Source: Algoriphagus lacus
GTDB lineage: Bacteria > Bacteroidota > Bacteroidia > Cytophagales > Cyclobacteriaceae
Assembly: GCF_003583985.1 (NCBI RefSeq)
Contig: NZ_QXML01000007.1
Location: 62,001 to 126,000 of the forward strand
Direction of reading: 5' to 3'
Length of the DNA: 64,000 nucleotides
The position numbers were made by a program, and so were the translations under genes. The notes beneath the pieces were generated by a model. It was not told the DNA's origin, made no database searches, and saw nothing but the letters and a program-made list of their open reading frames with translations. Shown here one piece after another: positions 1 to 7,681 of this stretch. Numbering within the stretch: position 1 is the first letter of the stretch; the number at the start of each line of letters is the position of its first letter.

Positions 1-1
1 T

Positions 2-370
2 CCATTTTACTGGAATCTTCTATTTGGAAATATTGCTGGAATGCAGGCGACTTTCAGCCAAATGGGTGCTGCAATCCAGGAAATCCCCAGTAACCATTAC
101 ATTTCACTTGCCGGTTTGGGCGAGTATCAATTACCAGTGAATGCCTCCGCAATCGCAATGGGGTATGGTGTTCGTGTGGGAATTGAGGATAATTTGTGGT
201 GGGATGAAGAAAAAAGCCGGCTTTGTAACAACCTAGAATTGGTCAGAAGAATCCATGATTTGATCGAATTAAATGGAAAGGAACTATACTCCTCCAAAGA
301 ATTTGGTGAGCTTGGATTTTACAATAAAACGGTCCTTAGAAAACAGTTGAAAGGGCTTTCACAGAATTAA
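2..370 (+). CDS. BKACE-family (DUF849) beta-keto acid cleavage enzyme, C-terminal part
   Basis: The frame is open from the first bases of the window, so this is the 3' end of a longer gene; the methionine at 41 is internal. The BKACE family condenses a beta-keto acid with acetyl-CoA to give acetoacetate and a new CoA ester. The stretch GLGEYQLP and then RVGIEDN (nt about 172-192) match the family C-terminus, where Arg, Glu (zinc ligand) and Asp of the R-V-G-x-E-D motif are catalytic. The N-terminal zinc histidines lie outside the window. It overlaps the next glycosyltransferase gene by one base, so it belongs to a glycan operon rather than to the lysine fermentation pathway where the founding member Kce works. 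The exact substrate is unknown. Confidence 0.75.
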   Translation, partial: PFYWNLLFGNIAGMQATFSQMGAAIQEIPSNHYISLAGLGEYQLPVNASAIAMGYGVRVGIEDNLWWDEEKSRLCNNLELVRRIHDLIELNGKELYSSKEFGELGFYNKTVLRKQLKGLSQN

Positions 371-1248
371 TGACCATGGAATATTTGGGAGAGTCCAAGC
401 CAGTAAACCAGGTCAAACCCTTAGTATCGGTTTGTGTTCCTACTTTTCAGCATTCTGCGTTTATTTCCACTTGCTTAGACAGTCTTTTGATGCAAGTAAC
501 AGACTTTCCATTTGAAATATTGATTGGAGAGGACGATAGCACGGATGGGACTAGAGAAATATGCCTCAATTACGCGGATCGGTATCCGGATAAAATTCGC
601 CTTTTTTTGAGACGGGATGAGGATAAAATATTTCTATTAGGTAAAAAATCCGGAAAACTAAATCACCTGGGGCTCTATAGAAGTGCGCGCGGGGAATTTG
701 TTTGTATTTGTGATGGAGATGATCTTTGGCTGGATCCTGAAAAACTCCAAAAGCAATTAAAAGTAATGCGGGATTTTCCAGAGGCCAGCCTTTGTATAAC
801 CAATACAAAGGTGGAAGAAAGAGGTGTGGAATTTCCTCCAGGTCTTCCTGATAAATTTCAAATTTTTCATCCTTCTGATTTGAAAAAAGTTCAATACCTC
901 GGACATATCTCCAGCTGGATGATGAGAAATCGGATGACAGAACTCCTAAATAATCCTGTAGTCAAATTGCCAGTCCCTTTGGACATGGTAATTTTTGCCT
1001 TTTATAAGCTTCGAGGATTGACGGTGTATATGCCAGAGGTTACCACCATTTATCGTAAAAACCCAACAGGTGCCTTCCAAAGTCAGAGTGAAAAAAAGAA
1101 TCATAAGGCACAGTATCGAAACAACTGGTATCTGTATTATTATGTCCATCATGACCCCATCCAATTTTTCAGGACCATGGGTTATTCCTTAAAAAGGGGA
1201 TTTCATATTTTTTTCAGACCAACTAAAAAACGAAAAAATAATTCTTGA
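370..1248 (+). CDS. Family 2 glycosyltransferase
   Basis: A 292-residue GT-A fold glycosyltransferase. The N-terminal domain begins with VSVCVPTFQ (residues 19-27), carries the nucleotide-binding acidic pair in GEDDSTDG (D55, D56) and the metal-binding DGDD at 115-118, followed by LWLDPEK. No membrane segment is evident, so it probably acts at the cytoplasmic face on a lipid-linked or soluble acceptor. It transfers a sugar from an activated donor; donor and acceptor cannot be told from sequence. The ATG overlaps the stop of the upstream BKACE gene by one base, which implies translational coupling. The C-terminal 40 residues are Lys/Arg-rich and may contact membrane. Confidence 0.85.
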   Translation: MTMEYLGESKPVNQVKPLVSVCVPTFQHSAFISTCLDSLLMQVTDFPFEILIGEDDSTDGTREICLNYADRYPDKIRLFLRRDEDKIFLLGKKSGKLNHLGLYRSARGEFVCICDGDDLWLDPEKLQKQLKVMRDFPEASLCITNTKVEERGVEFPPGLPDKFQIFHPSDLKKVQYLGHISSWMMRNRMTELLNNPVVKLPVPLDMVIFAFYKLRGLTVYMPEVTTIYRKNPTGAFQSQSEKKNHKAQYRNNWYLYYYVHHDPIQFFRTMGYSLKRGFHIFFRPTKKRKNNS

Positions 1249-1250
1249 AA

Positions 1251-1934
1251 ATGGAAAAACTAATTTTACTTGGACATAGCGATGGCGGTGTTTCTACAGT
1301 CATGGAAAATGCCTTTCAAATTTTTGGTTGCCAAGTTTTTGACATTATTAAAAATATTGACAGGCCAGATTGTATCTTTCTTTCACATTTGTTTAAAACA
1401 ACCCACTTTTTTGACTATGAGTATTCATTTGATCCTGAAAGGGATTTTCCTGTCCAGTTCGGGGTTCATCACGGAAATGTAAAATATTTGCTATACCAAC
1501 ACTTTAAGAAGAACTACCAAATCAATCGTGAGCAATATATCAGTTTGATCCATCATACGGCAGATTTCGCACCTACTGCGAGTTCAGAAGAAGGGCTGTT
1601 GATGGAGCCACTTTCTTTAGTATCCTCAATGGCAAAACTAGGTTTTGGGGTGACATTAAAAAGAGGTGCTTCAGTTGGTCACCATGCAGTCTTGGAAGAT
1701 TTTGCGACTCTCAACCCAGGAGCCGTTTTGGCTGGGTTTGTTACCATTGGTGAAGGTTCGGAAATAGGGGTTGGTGCCATAGTTTCTAATAATGTTAAAA
1801 TTGGAAAAAGATGCCTAATAGGCGCAGGTAGTGTGGTGACAAAAGATATCCCAGATGGGATGATAGCCTATGGTAATCCCTGCAGAGTAGTCCGGGAAAA
1901 CGAGCGCTGGTCAAAAATTTCTATTTCTAACTGA
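1251..1934 (+). CDS. PglD/NeuD-like sugar acyltransferase, left-handed beta-helix
   Basis: About 227 residues. The N-terminus (KLILLGHSDGG) resembles the nucleotide-sugar-binding domain of PglD/NeuD acetyltransferases. From about residue 110 onward there are hexapeptide repeats (for example GSEIGVGAIVSNNVKIGK) ending in GAGSVVTKDIPDGMIAYGNP. The dyad in GHHAVLEDF matches the catalytic His region of PglD. It most likely N- or O-acylates an amino sugar precursor using acyl-CoA. I chose the ATG two bases after the upstream stop; a TTG six bases earlier, overlapping that stop, is the alternative. The segment between the two domains is longer than usual. Confidence 0.78.
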   Translation: MEKLILLGHSDGGVSTVMENAFQIFGCQVFDIIKNIDRPDCIFLSHLFKTTHFFDYEYSFDPERDFPVQFGVHHGNVKYLLYQHFKKNYQINREQYISLIHHTADFAPTASSEEGLLMEPLSLVSSMAKLGFGVTLKRGASVGHHAVLEDFATLNPGAVLAGFVTIGEGSEIGVGAIVSNNVKIGKRCLIGAGSVVTKDIPDGMIAYGNPCRVVRENERWSKISISN

Positions 1935-1950
1935 TTCTCAATTATTGTCG

Positions 1951-2967
1951 ATGAATGTACTCTTGACGAGCGTAGGAAGGAGAAATTACTTGGTAGATTA
2001 TTTCAAGGAAGCACTCCAGCTTTATGGGGGTAAGGTTTTCGCCATCAACAGTCACCTCAATGCCCCGGCCTTGTTTGTGGCTGATGACTATGCTTTGGCA
2101 CCGCCGATTCATTCGGAAGGCTATGTGGATTTCCTGATTGATTATTGTGTCAAAAACAAAATTGATTTAATCGTCCCTTTGCTGGACAATGACCTGCCTG
2201 TTTTGGCAAAAAATAAAGCGAGATTTGAGTCCGCAGGAATATACACCTTGGCTCCCGAGGAATGGGTTGCACTTTTGGCAAATGATAAATATAAAACCTA
2301 TCAGTTCTTAAAAGAGCAGGGGTTTGAAACAGTCCCGACTTTTTGTGATTTAGAAGATTTTTACAGTGCCAAACAAAATGGCAAAATTGATTTTCCTGTG
2401 ATTATTAAGCCAAGATGGGGCATGGGCTCGCTTTCGGTTTACCTCGCAGAAAATCAGGAAGAGCTGGATTTTTACTTTAAAAAGGCTCAAAGAGAAATTG
2501 CCAATTCCTTTCTGAAGTATGAGAGTAGCCAAGATCCCGGAAGAGAATTGTTGATTATGGCCTATGTGACCGGAGAAGAGTACATGTTGGATATACTAAA
2601 TGATCTGGAAGGCAACTATCAGGTCACTGTTGTAAATAAGAAACTATTGAGGAAGGGAGGGGAAACTGAGGCTGTGGAAACCGTCAAACACCAGGAACTT
2701 GAAGCGCTTGGGCAAAAGATCAGTGAGATTTTCAGATTTCCATTGGTGATGGATGCTGATGTTTTTTGGACAAATGGGAAAGCTTACATTCTTGAATTTA
2801 ACCCAAGATTTAGCGGAGGATATCCATTTTCGCATCATGCTGGAATACATCTTCCAAAAGCTCTGATCAAGTGGCTCAAAGGCGAAGTCGTAGACCCAAC
2901 AATTTATTTAACTCCCCGAATCGGAAGTAAAGCTGTGAAGGGGATTACGATAATTTCCAGAGAGTAA
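1951..2967 (+). CDS. ATP-grasp ligase, carbamoyl-phosphate-synthase-like
   Basis: A 338-residue ATP-grasp protein. The N-terminal pre-ATP-grasp domain begins MNVLLTSVGRRNYL; the ATP-binding lysine region is VIIKPRWGMGS near residue 150; the Mg-binding Glu/Asn pair is in LEFNPRFSGG near residue 281. Proteins of this type occur often in exopolysaccharide and O-antigen clusters and form an amide or peptide-like bond between a carboxylate and an amine with ATP hydrolysis. With the BKACE enzyme and the acyltransferase in the same operon, attachment of an unusual acyl or amino-acid group to a sugar is plausible but inferred. Last gene of the operon; six bases separate it from the convergent esterase gene. 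ATG at 1951 preferred over TTG at 1945. Confidence 0.72.
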   Translation: MNVLLTSVGRRNYLVDYFKEALQLYGGKVFAINSHLNAPALFVADDYALAPPIHSEGYVDFLIDYCVKNKIDLIVPLLDNDLPVLAKNKARFESAGIYTLAPEEWVALLANDKYKTYQFLKEQGFETVPTFCDLEDFYSAKQNGKIDFPVIIKPRWGMGSLSVYLAENQEELDFYFKKAQREIANSFLKYESSQDPGRELLIMAYVTGEEYMLDILNDLEGNYQVTVVNKKLLRKGGETEAVETVKHQELEALGQKISEIFRFPLVMDADVFWTNGKAYILEFNPRFSGGYPFSHHAGIHLPKALIKWLKGEVVDPTIYLTPRIGSKAVKGITIISRE

Positions 2968-2973
2968 AATGGA

Positions 2974-3660
2974 TTAAATTAGTCCCTCCAGAGTTTTCCA
3001 AACTGTCTCAAACACAATTTTATGCCCTTCCTCCGTCGGATGGATGCCGTCAGGCAGGTTCAGGTCAGGATTTCCGGCCACACCTTCCAGTAGGAAAGGA
3101 ATTAAGGTCACGTTTTTCTCGGCCGCCACAGCGGGGTAAATTGCCTTAAACTCCTCAGTATATTCCTGACCCATATTCGGTGGAATCTGCATGCCTGCCA
3201 AAATAATAGTCGTATTCGGGTACTTTGCCCGAACTTTATCTATGATGGCCAAAAGGTTGCTTTTTGATTCACTGGGCAGGATTCCTCTCAAACCGTCATT
3301 TCCTCCCAATTCCAGCACAAAAATGAAAGGCTCTTCCTCCAGAAACCAGTCCAAACGACTCAATCCCCCAGCGGTAGTCTCTCCACTGAGTCCCCCGTTA
3401 ATCACCCGGTAATCCTTACCTAAGCTGTCCAATCTTGCCTGCACCAACCCGGCGAAAGCATCCTCCGGATCAATTCCATATCCAGCTGTCAGACTGTTTC
3501 CGAAGAATAGAATGGTTTTTTGTGCGGATTTTACTTGAGTCGAATCAGCTGTTGCAGTTTCTGATTGCTTTTGCTCGGTAGAAGATCCACAGGCACCTAG
3601 CAGGGCAACTGAAATAATAAGACTTAAAAGGAATGGGAATGAAATTCTATGGTGGGACAT
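2974..3660 (-). CDS. tesA: TesA-like SGNH-hydrolase lipoprotein (arylesterase/thioesterase/lysophospholipase)
   Basis: A 228-residue SGNH hydrolase. All blocks are visible: block I GNSLTAGYG with nucleophile S56, block II GGLSGETT, block III GGND (N121) and block V DGIHP (D204, H207). The N-terminus is a lipoprotein signal with lipobox LGAC (C24), unlike the soluble periplasmic E. coli TesA, so the enzyme is probably anchored in a membrane facing the periplasm. A low-complexity Thr/Ser/Gln linker (about 25-47) precedes the catalytic domain. It is divergent from an ABC transporter of the YbbA/YbbP type, the same neighbourhood as in E. coli, which suggests work on lipid or acyl substrates handled by that transporter. 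Confidence 0.85.
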   Translation of the reverse strand: MSHHRISFPFLLSLIISVALLGACGSSTEQKQSETATADSTQVKSAQKTILFFGNSLTAGYGIDPEDAFAGLVQARLDSLGKDYRVINGGLSGETTAGGLSRLDWFLEEEPFIFVLELGGNDGLRGILPSESKSNLLAIIDKVRAKYPNTTIILAGMQIPPNMGQEYTEEFKAIYPAVAAEKNVTLIPFLLEGVAGNPDLNLPDGIHPTEEGHKIVFETVWKTLEGLI

Positions 3661-3823
3661 TTTGTGAGTTTTTCTTAATAAAGGTTTTTTGGAAAAAAGG
3701 TTCGGCTTAATTCAGCTTTCTTTTAATCTTGGATGTAAAAATAGCTTTTTCTGCGTTGGTCGAGCAAATATGCCCTTCTGTCGATAGCACTTGGCTTCCA
3801 ACGCTTAATTTTCTTTTATTTAC

Positions 3824-3851
3824 TTGGTCAACCCGGAGTTCAATTCCTTTG
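3824..3851 (+). promoter_or_regulatory. Candidate promoter for the YbbA/YbbP operon
   Basis: TTG at 3824-3826, a 17-base spacer and TTCCTTTG at 3844-3851, one mismatch from the Bacteroidota -7 consensus TAnnTTTG. A start near 3858 would give a 50-base leader to the ATG at 3909. The rest of the 248-base divergent spacer (3661-3908) shows no other clear element; I found no good promoter for the esterase gene. Confidence 0.3.
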
Positions 3852-3908
3852 TCCAACAAAGTTGGGACTTTAGCGTTTGACCTTTCAACTCTAAAATCAA
3901 GGCTTTTC

Positions 3909-4586
3909 ATGAGCATTTTATCGATCAAGAATTTAAGTAAAACCTACCAAAGCGGAAACAGAAAATTGACTGTTTTGGATGAGGTCAATTTTGATATTCA
4001 GGCGGGCGAAACCATTTCTATTGTTGGTCCTTCGGGAAGTGGGAAAACCACACTTTTGGGTCTGTGTGCTGGACTCGATTCCGGATCCACCGGAAGCGTT
4101 GTCCTCAACGGACAGGCGCTTGAAAAATTAAATGAGGATCAACGAGCTGCAGTTAGAAATAAAGATGTGGGATTTATTTTTCAAAACTTCCAATTGCTCC
4201 CTACACTCACCGCATTGGAAAATGTCATGGTACCTCTTGAGCTAAAAAAGCGCAAAGATGCACGGCAAAAAGCGCAGGAATTGCTCGAAAAAGTGGGTTT
4301 GGGAGATCGATCCACTCACTACCCAACTCAACTTTCCGGAGGAGAACAGCAGCGGGTATCAATTGCCAGAGCTTTTGCCAATGAGCCAAAGATCTTATTT
4401 GCAGATGAACCAACCGGAAACCTTGATACGGAAACTGGTGAAATGATCGAAAAATTGATTTTTGATCTCAATAAGGAACAGGGCACAACGCTGGTGTTGG
4501 TTACCCACGATTTGGAGTTGGCAGCAAAAACCCAGCGAATCATTCACATTAAAGGCGGAAAAATACAGGAGGATACTCATGCCTGA
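3909..4586 (+). CDS. ABC transporter ATP-binding protein, YbbA/LolD-type
   Basis: A 225-residue ATPase with Walker A GPSGSGKTT (40-48), Q-loop in FIFQNFQLLP, signature LSGGEQQR (142-149), Walker B ILFADEPTG (162-170) and the H-loop in LVTHDLELA. Length and motifs are those of the MacB/LolD/YbbA class, which powers FtsX-like permeases that act on lipids or peptides at the membrane rather than importers. The frame stays open upstream, but the ATG at 3909 gives the normal family start (MSILSIKNL) and upstream residues look random. The last eight bases overlap the permease gene, so the two are translated together. Confidence 0.9.
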   Translation: MSILSIKNLSKTYQSGNRKLTVLDEVNFDIQAGETISIVGPSGSGKTTLLGLCAGLDSGSTGSVVLNGQALEKLNEDQRAAVRNKDVGFIFQNFQLLPTLTALENVMVPLELKKRKDARQKAQELLEKVGLGDRSTHYPTQLSGGEQQRVSIARAFANEPKILFADEPTGNLDTETGEMIEKLIFDLNKEQGTTLVLVTHDLELAAKTQRIIHIKGGKIQEDTHA

Positions 4587-7104
4587 TTTTGGTTGGATTT
4601 TGAAAATGGCGCTCCGGGATTTCCGGAAAAACTTGTCGCGCCTTCTGCTTTTTGTATCCTCGATAGTTGTGGGGATTGCAGCCTTGGTCGCGATCAGCAG
4701 TTTTGGTGAAAACTTGACTAAGGATATTGACAATCAGGCAAAGGAGCTTCTAGGGGCAGATTTAGTTCTTGAAAATAACAAGCCAATCGGGGACCAACCA
4801 GTGGATTCATTGGCAAGTGAGATGGCCTCAGAGGTGAATTTTGCCTCTATGGTAGCTTTTCCAAGCACTGGTGCCAGCCGATTAACTCAAGTCAGGGCAC
4901 TTGAGGGGAATTTTCCTTTTTATGGAAAACTTGAAACCATCCCTTTAGTTGGGGAGGCAGACTTCCGTAGAGGAGGCAAAAAGGCCCTGGTAGAAAAGAC
5001 CTTAATGGCTCAGTTTAATGCTCAGGTCGGGGACTCGATCAAGGTTGGAGCAGTTACTTTTCAGATAGCGGGAGAACTTCAGAAAGTTCCCGGACAAACA
5101 GGAATTACAGCTACGGTAGCTCCCGCTGTGTACATCCCGATGGCCTATTTACAAGAGACAGGCTTGGTCCAGTACGGAAGCCGAGTGGAGTACAGTCGCT
5201 ATTTGCAGTTTACTCCTGGCACAGATGTGGAAGAACTGATCAAACCTTTTGAAGAAAAGTGGGAAGAGGATCGTTTGGATGCAGATACGGTGGAGGACCG
5301 TAAGCAATCAACAGGTCGGTCATTTTCCAACCTCTCCAATTTCTTGAGTCTGGTTGCTTTCATTGCTCTACTACTGGGCTGTGTGGGTGTTGCTTCAGCA
5401 GTCAATGTTTTTGTAAAGGAAAAGCTTGCCTCCGTGGCAGTTTTGAGATGTTTGGGAGTGGCTTCCAGAGATGTGCTATTGATTTATCTTGCTGAGATTG
5501 TGGTCATGGGGCTCGTGGGAGCCCTTCTCGGTTCAGGATTAGGTACACTTCTTCAGTATATTTTGCCAGTGGTGTTCTCCGACTTCTTGCCTGTGGAGGT
5601 CAATGTAGGCGTGTCATGGATTTCGGTAGGATTCGGTATCATCACCGGTTTGTTTGTGTCGATTTTGTTCGCATTGTTGCCTTTGCTGAAAGTGAGAAAT
5701 GTTTCTCCAATGGCTACACTTAGACCGGAGACTGCGGATTCGACTTTGATGAAAGATCCACTTCGCTGGTTGGTGATTGCAGGTATTTTGGTATTTATCT
5801 GGGGATTCAGCTTTTACTTGCTCAAGCAAGTGACCTGGGCGCTTGGATTTACCGGTTTTGTGATTGTGGCATTCGGGGCGCTTTGGGGTGTAGGACAACT
5901 GATCATGTGGGCAGTTAGGAAATTCCTTCCCATTTCCCTTGAGTACACCTGGAGGCAGGCTTTGGCCAATTTGTATCGTCCCAATAACCAGACTATTTCT
6001 CTGATTGCGACGATCGGCCTGGGCACCGCGATGATAGCCACGCTCTTTTTCCTTCAAAATCAATTGCTGGCTGAAGCGAAATTTGCGGACAAAAAAGATC
6101 AGCCCAACATGCTGATGTTTGATATACAGTCTTCGCAATTGGATGAAGTGCGTGGAAGAGTGACAGACCGGAAGTTGCCTATTTTGCAGGAGGTGGCGAT
6201 TGTAACCATGAATCTCAACTCGATCAACGGGGTGGACAAAAAGGCCAATGAGGAGTTACCGGATGATAAAAATTATTCCCGCTGGCTTTACAACAGGGAG
6301 TTTAGAGTTACCTATCGGGATACCTTGATCGCTTCCGAAACATTGACTGCGGGAGAATTGATCCCCTTGGGAGCTCGGGGCGACAGCATTTTTGTTTCTT
6401 TGGAGAAAGGATTTGGAGAAGGAAATGGCCTGAAAATAGGAGACGAACTCGAGTTTAATGTACAAGGCAGACCTATCAAAACCTACATCGGAAGCTTCAG
6501 GGATGTGAAATTCAATCAGGTTTCCACCAATTTTCTGGTTCTGTTTCCTTCCGGAGTATTGGAGCAGGCCCCAAAATTTCACGTGCTGATCACCAAGACC
6601 AAGACCGACCGGGAAGCCGCAGATGTTCAGTCGGAAATCGTCCGTTCTTTCCCGAATATTTCAATAATAAATCTCGGAACCATCGTGGAGACCTTGGAAG
6701 AAATTCTCGGGAAAATCAGTTTCGTGATTCAGTTCATGGCCTTTTTCAGTATCGCAACCGGAATCCTGGTTTTGATCAGCTCCCTGATCATCAGCAAATA
6801 TCAGCGGATGCGGGAAAGCATATTGTTGAGAACCTTAGGAGCCAGTTCGGGAACAGTTCGAAAAATCAATACCCTTGAATACTTCTTTCTAGGCAGTTTG
6901 GCATCTCTTTCAGGTATCCTGTTGTCGTTTATGGCAACATTCCTATTGGGAAGATTTGTTTTCGAAATGAGCTTTGGCTTGGCTTGGAAGGAAGGTTTGG
7001 TAATCTATTTGGCAATAACAGGCCTCACGATTGTTTTGGGCTGGCTTAACGGCCGGAAGATCATTAATCAGCCTCCGATGGAAATCCTGAGAGGAAACGG
7101 ATGA
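4579..7104 (+). CDS. FtsX-like ABC transporter permease, YbbP-type
   Basis: An 841-residue permease with two FtsX-type modules. The first membrane helix (about 19-40) precedes a large extracytoplasmic MacB-like domain; a helix cluster lies at about 250-450 (SLVAFIALLLGCVGVASAV and following), a second soluble domain at about 500-700, and final helices at about 725-830. The size and duplicated layout fit YbbP, partner of YbbA. The start is set by a strong AGGAGG (4567-4572) seven bases before the ATG, inside the end of the ATPase gene. The frame continues upstream but without that site. It is followed by a hairpin terminator. Probably moves or extracts hydrophobic substrates, with the divergent esterase as possible partner. 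Confidence 0.85.
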   Translation: MPDFGWILKMALRDFRKNLSRLLLFVSSIVVGIAALVAISSFGENLTKDIDNQAKELLGADLVLENNKPIGDQPVDSLASEMASEVNFASMVAFPSTGASRLTQVRALEGNFPFYGKLETIPLVGEADFRRGGKKALVEKTLMAQFNAQVGDSIKVGAVTFQIAGELQKVPGQTGITATVAPAVYIPMAYLQETGLVQYGSRVEYSRYLQFTPGTDVEELIKPFEEKWEEDRLDADTVEDRKQSTGRSFSNLSNFLSLVAFIALLLGCVGVASAVNVFVKEKLASVAVLRCLGVASRDVLLIYLAEIVVMGLVGALLGSGLGTLLQYILPVVFSDFLPVEVNVGVSWISVGFGIITGLFVSILFALLPLLKVRNVSPMATLRPETADSTLMKDPLRWLVIAGILVFIWGFSFYLLKQVTWALGFTGFVIVAFGALWGVGQLIMWAVRKFLPISLEYTWRQALANLYRPNNQTISLIATIGLGTAMIATLFFLQNQLLAEAKFADKKDQPNMLMFDIQSSQLDEVRGRVTDRKLPILQEVAIVTMNLNSINGVDKKANEELPDDKNYSRWLYNREFRVTYRDTLIASETLTAGELIPLGARGDSIFVSLEKGFGEGNGLKIGDELEFNVQGRPIKTYIGSFRDVKFNQVSTNFLVLFPSGVLEQAPKFHVLITKTKTDREAADVQSEIVRSFPNISIINLGTIVETLEEILGKISFVIQFMAFFSIATGILVLISSLIISKYQRMRESILLRTLGASSGTVRKINTLEYFFLGSLASLSGILLSFMATFLLGRFVFEMSFGLAWKEGLVIYLAITGLTIVLGWLNGRKIINQPPMEILRGNG

Positions 7105-7139
7105 GAAATTGAAAACGAAGAATCTAAAATCAAAGAAGG

Positions 7140-7163
7140 GCCTCCGGAAACGGGGGCTTTTTG
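7140..7163 (+). terminator. Rho-independent terminator after the permease gene
   Basis: Seven-base-pair stem GCCTCCG / CGGGGGC with a GAAA tetraloop (7147-7150), followed by a short T run. It lies 36 bases after the permease stop. Confidence 0.7.
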
Positions 7164-7200
7164 CATAAAAAAGGCTCCTTCTTTTTGAGAAGGAGCCTTT
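7164..7200 (-). terminator. Rho-independent terminator of the tRNA-Leu gene
   Basis: Perfect 12-base-pair stem (7170-7181 with 7189-7200) and a seven-base loop. Read on the minus strand it is followed by a T run, so it ends the tRNA-Leu transcript, which stops eight bases before the hairpin. Confidence 0.75.
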
Positions 7201-7207
7201 AGGGACG

Positions 7208-7291
7208 TACCCAGGGCCGGAGTCGAACCGGCACGAGTGTAACCTCATTGGTGTTTGAGACCAACGCGTCTACCGATTCCGCCACCTGGGC
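7208..7291 (-). tRNA. tRNA-Leu (anticodon CAA)
   Basis: Minus-strand 84-base cloverleaf. The acceptor stem GCCCAGG pairs with CCTGGGT (one G-U), the anticodon arm is TTGGT-CTCAAAC-ACCAA with anticodon CAA, there is a variable arm of the class II type as expected for leucine tRNA, and the T arm contains GGTTCGACTCC. The discriminator base is A. CCA is not encoded, so it must be added after transcription. Confidence 0.95.
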
Positions 7292-7348
7292 ATGGTACGC
7301 ATCTGATCAGATCAGAATTTGTGTTTCCGTTCCTTGTTGAACGGGCTG

Positions 7349-7380
7349 CAAATATGAATACAAAAATGATTTCCTACAAA
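7349..7380 (-). promoter_or_regulatory. Promoter of tRNA-Leu
   Basis: On the minus strand TTTG (7380-7377), a 20-base spacer and CATATTTG (7356-7349), one mismatch from TAnnTTTG. Transcription would start near 7342 and run about 50 bases before the mature 5' end at 7291. Confidence 0.5.
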
Positions 7381-7381
7381 C

Positions 7382-7681
7382 TCATTTTCCTACTTCCTGC
7401 AATTTTTTTGAGCTGAAAGCATGTGGTTTTTCTGCAAAAAGTGCCTTGGTAAAGCTCCAGACGGATTTAAACAGCTCAGAATCACGGTACTGATTGAGCG
7501 CGTCTTCACTTTCCCAATGACTGTAGGTGATAAAAATATTTTCGGAAGAAAAGTCTCTCCAAAGCTCCAAGTGCCTGCATCCCGGAAAATTCCGAATCGA
7601 ATCCTTGTGAGTTTCGAAGTTTTCCAAAAAGGCGGGTATCGTCTCCGGCCTGAAAGTCATGCGTACAATCCGGACTAGCAT
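7382..7681 (-). CDS. Antibiotic biosynthesis monooxygenase (ABM) domain protein
   Basis: A 99-residue single-domain protein of the ferredoxin-like ABM/YgiN fold. Characteristic features are the start LVRIVRMTFRPE, the histidine in CRHLELWRD, FITYSHWESEDALNQYR and a Phe-rich C-terminus. Family members oxidise quinols or aromatic compounds without a cofactor, or sequester such ligands; the substrate is not predictable. The ATG shares one base with the upstream stop and is preceded by GGAGG inside the upstream gene, so it is translated together with the SAM hydroxide adenosyltransferase. A TTG one codon earlier is a less likely start. Confidence 0.75.
   Translation of the reverse strand: MLVRIVRMTFRPETIPAFLENFETHKDSIRNFPGCRHLELWRDFSSENIFITYSHWESEDALNQYRDSELFKSVWSFTKALFAEKPHAFSSKKLQEVGK

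Noticed and set aside
3729..3908. Upstream extension of the YbbA-type ATPase by 60 codons
   Set aside because: The extension has no family similarity and runs through the divergent promoter region; ATG at 3909 gives the standard N-terminus.
4462..4578. Upstream extension of the YbbP-type permease inside the ATPase gene
   Set aside because: An AGGAGG seven bases before ATG 4579 fixes the start; residues before it are an out-of-frame reading of the ATPase.
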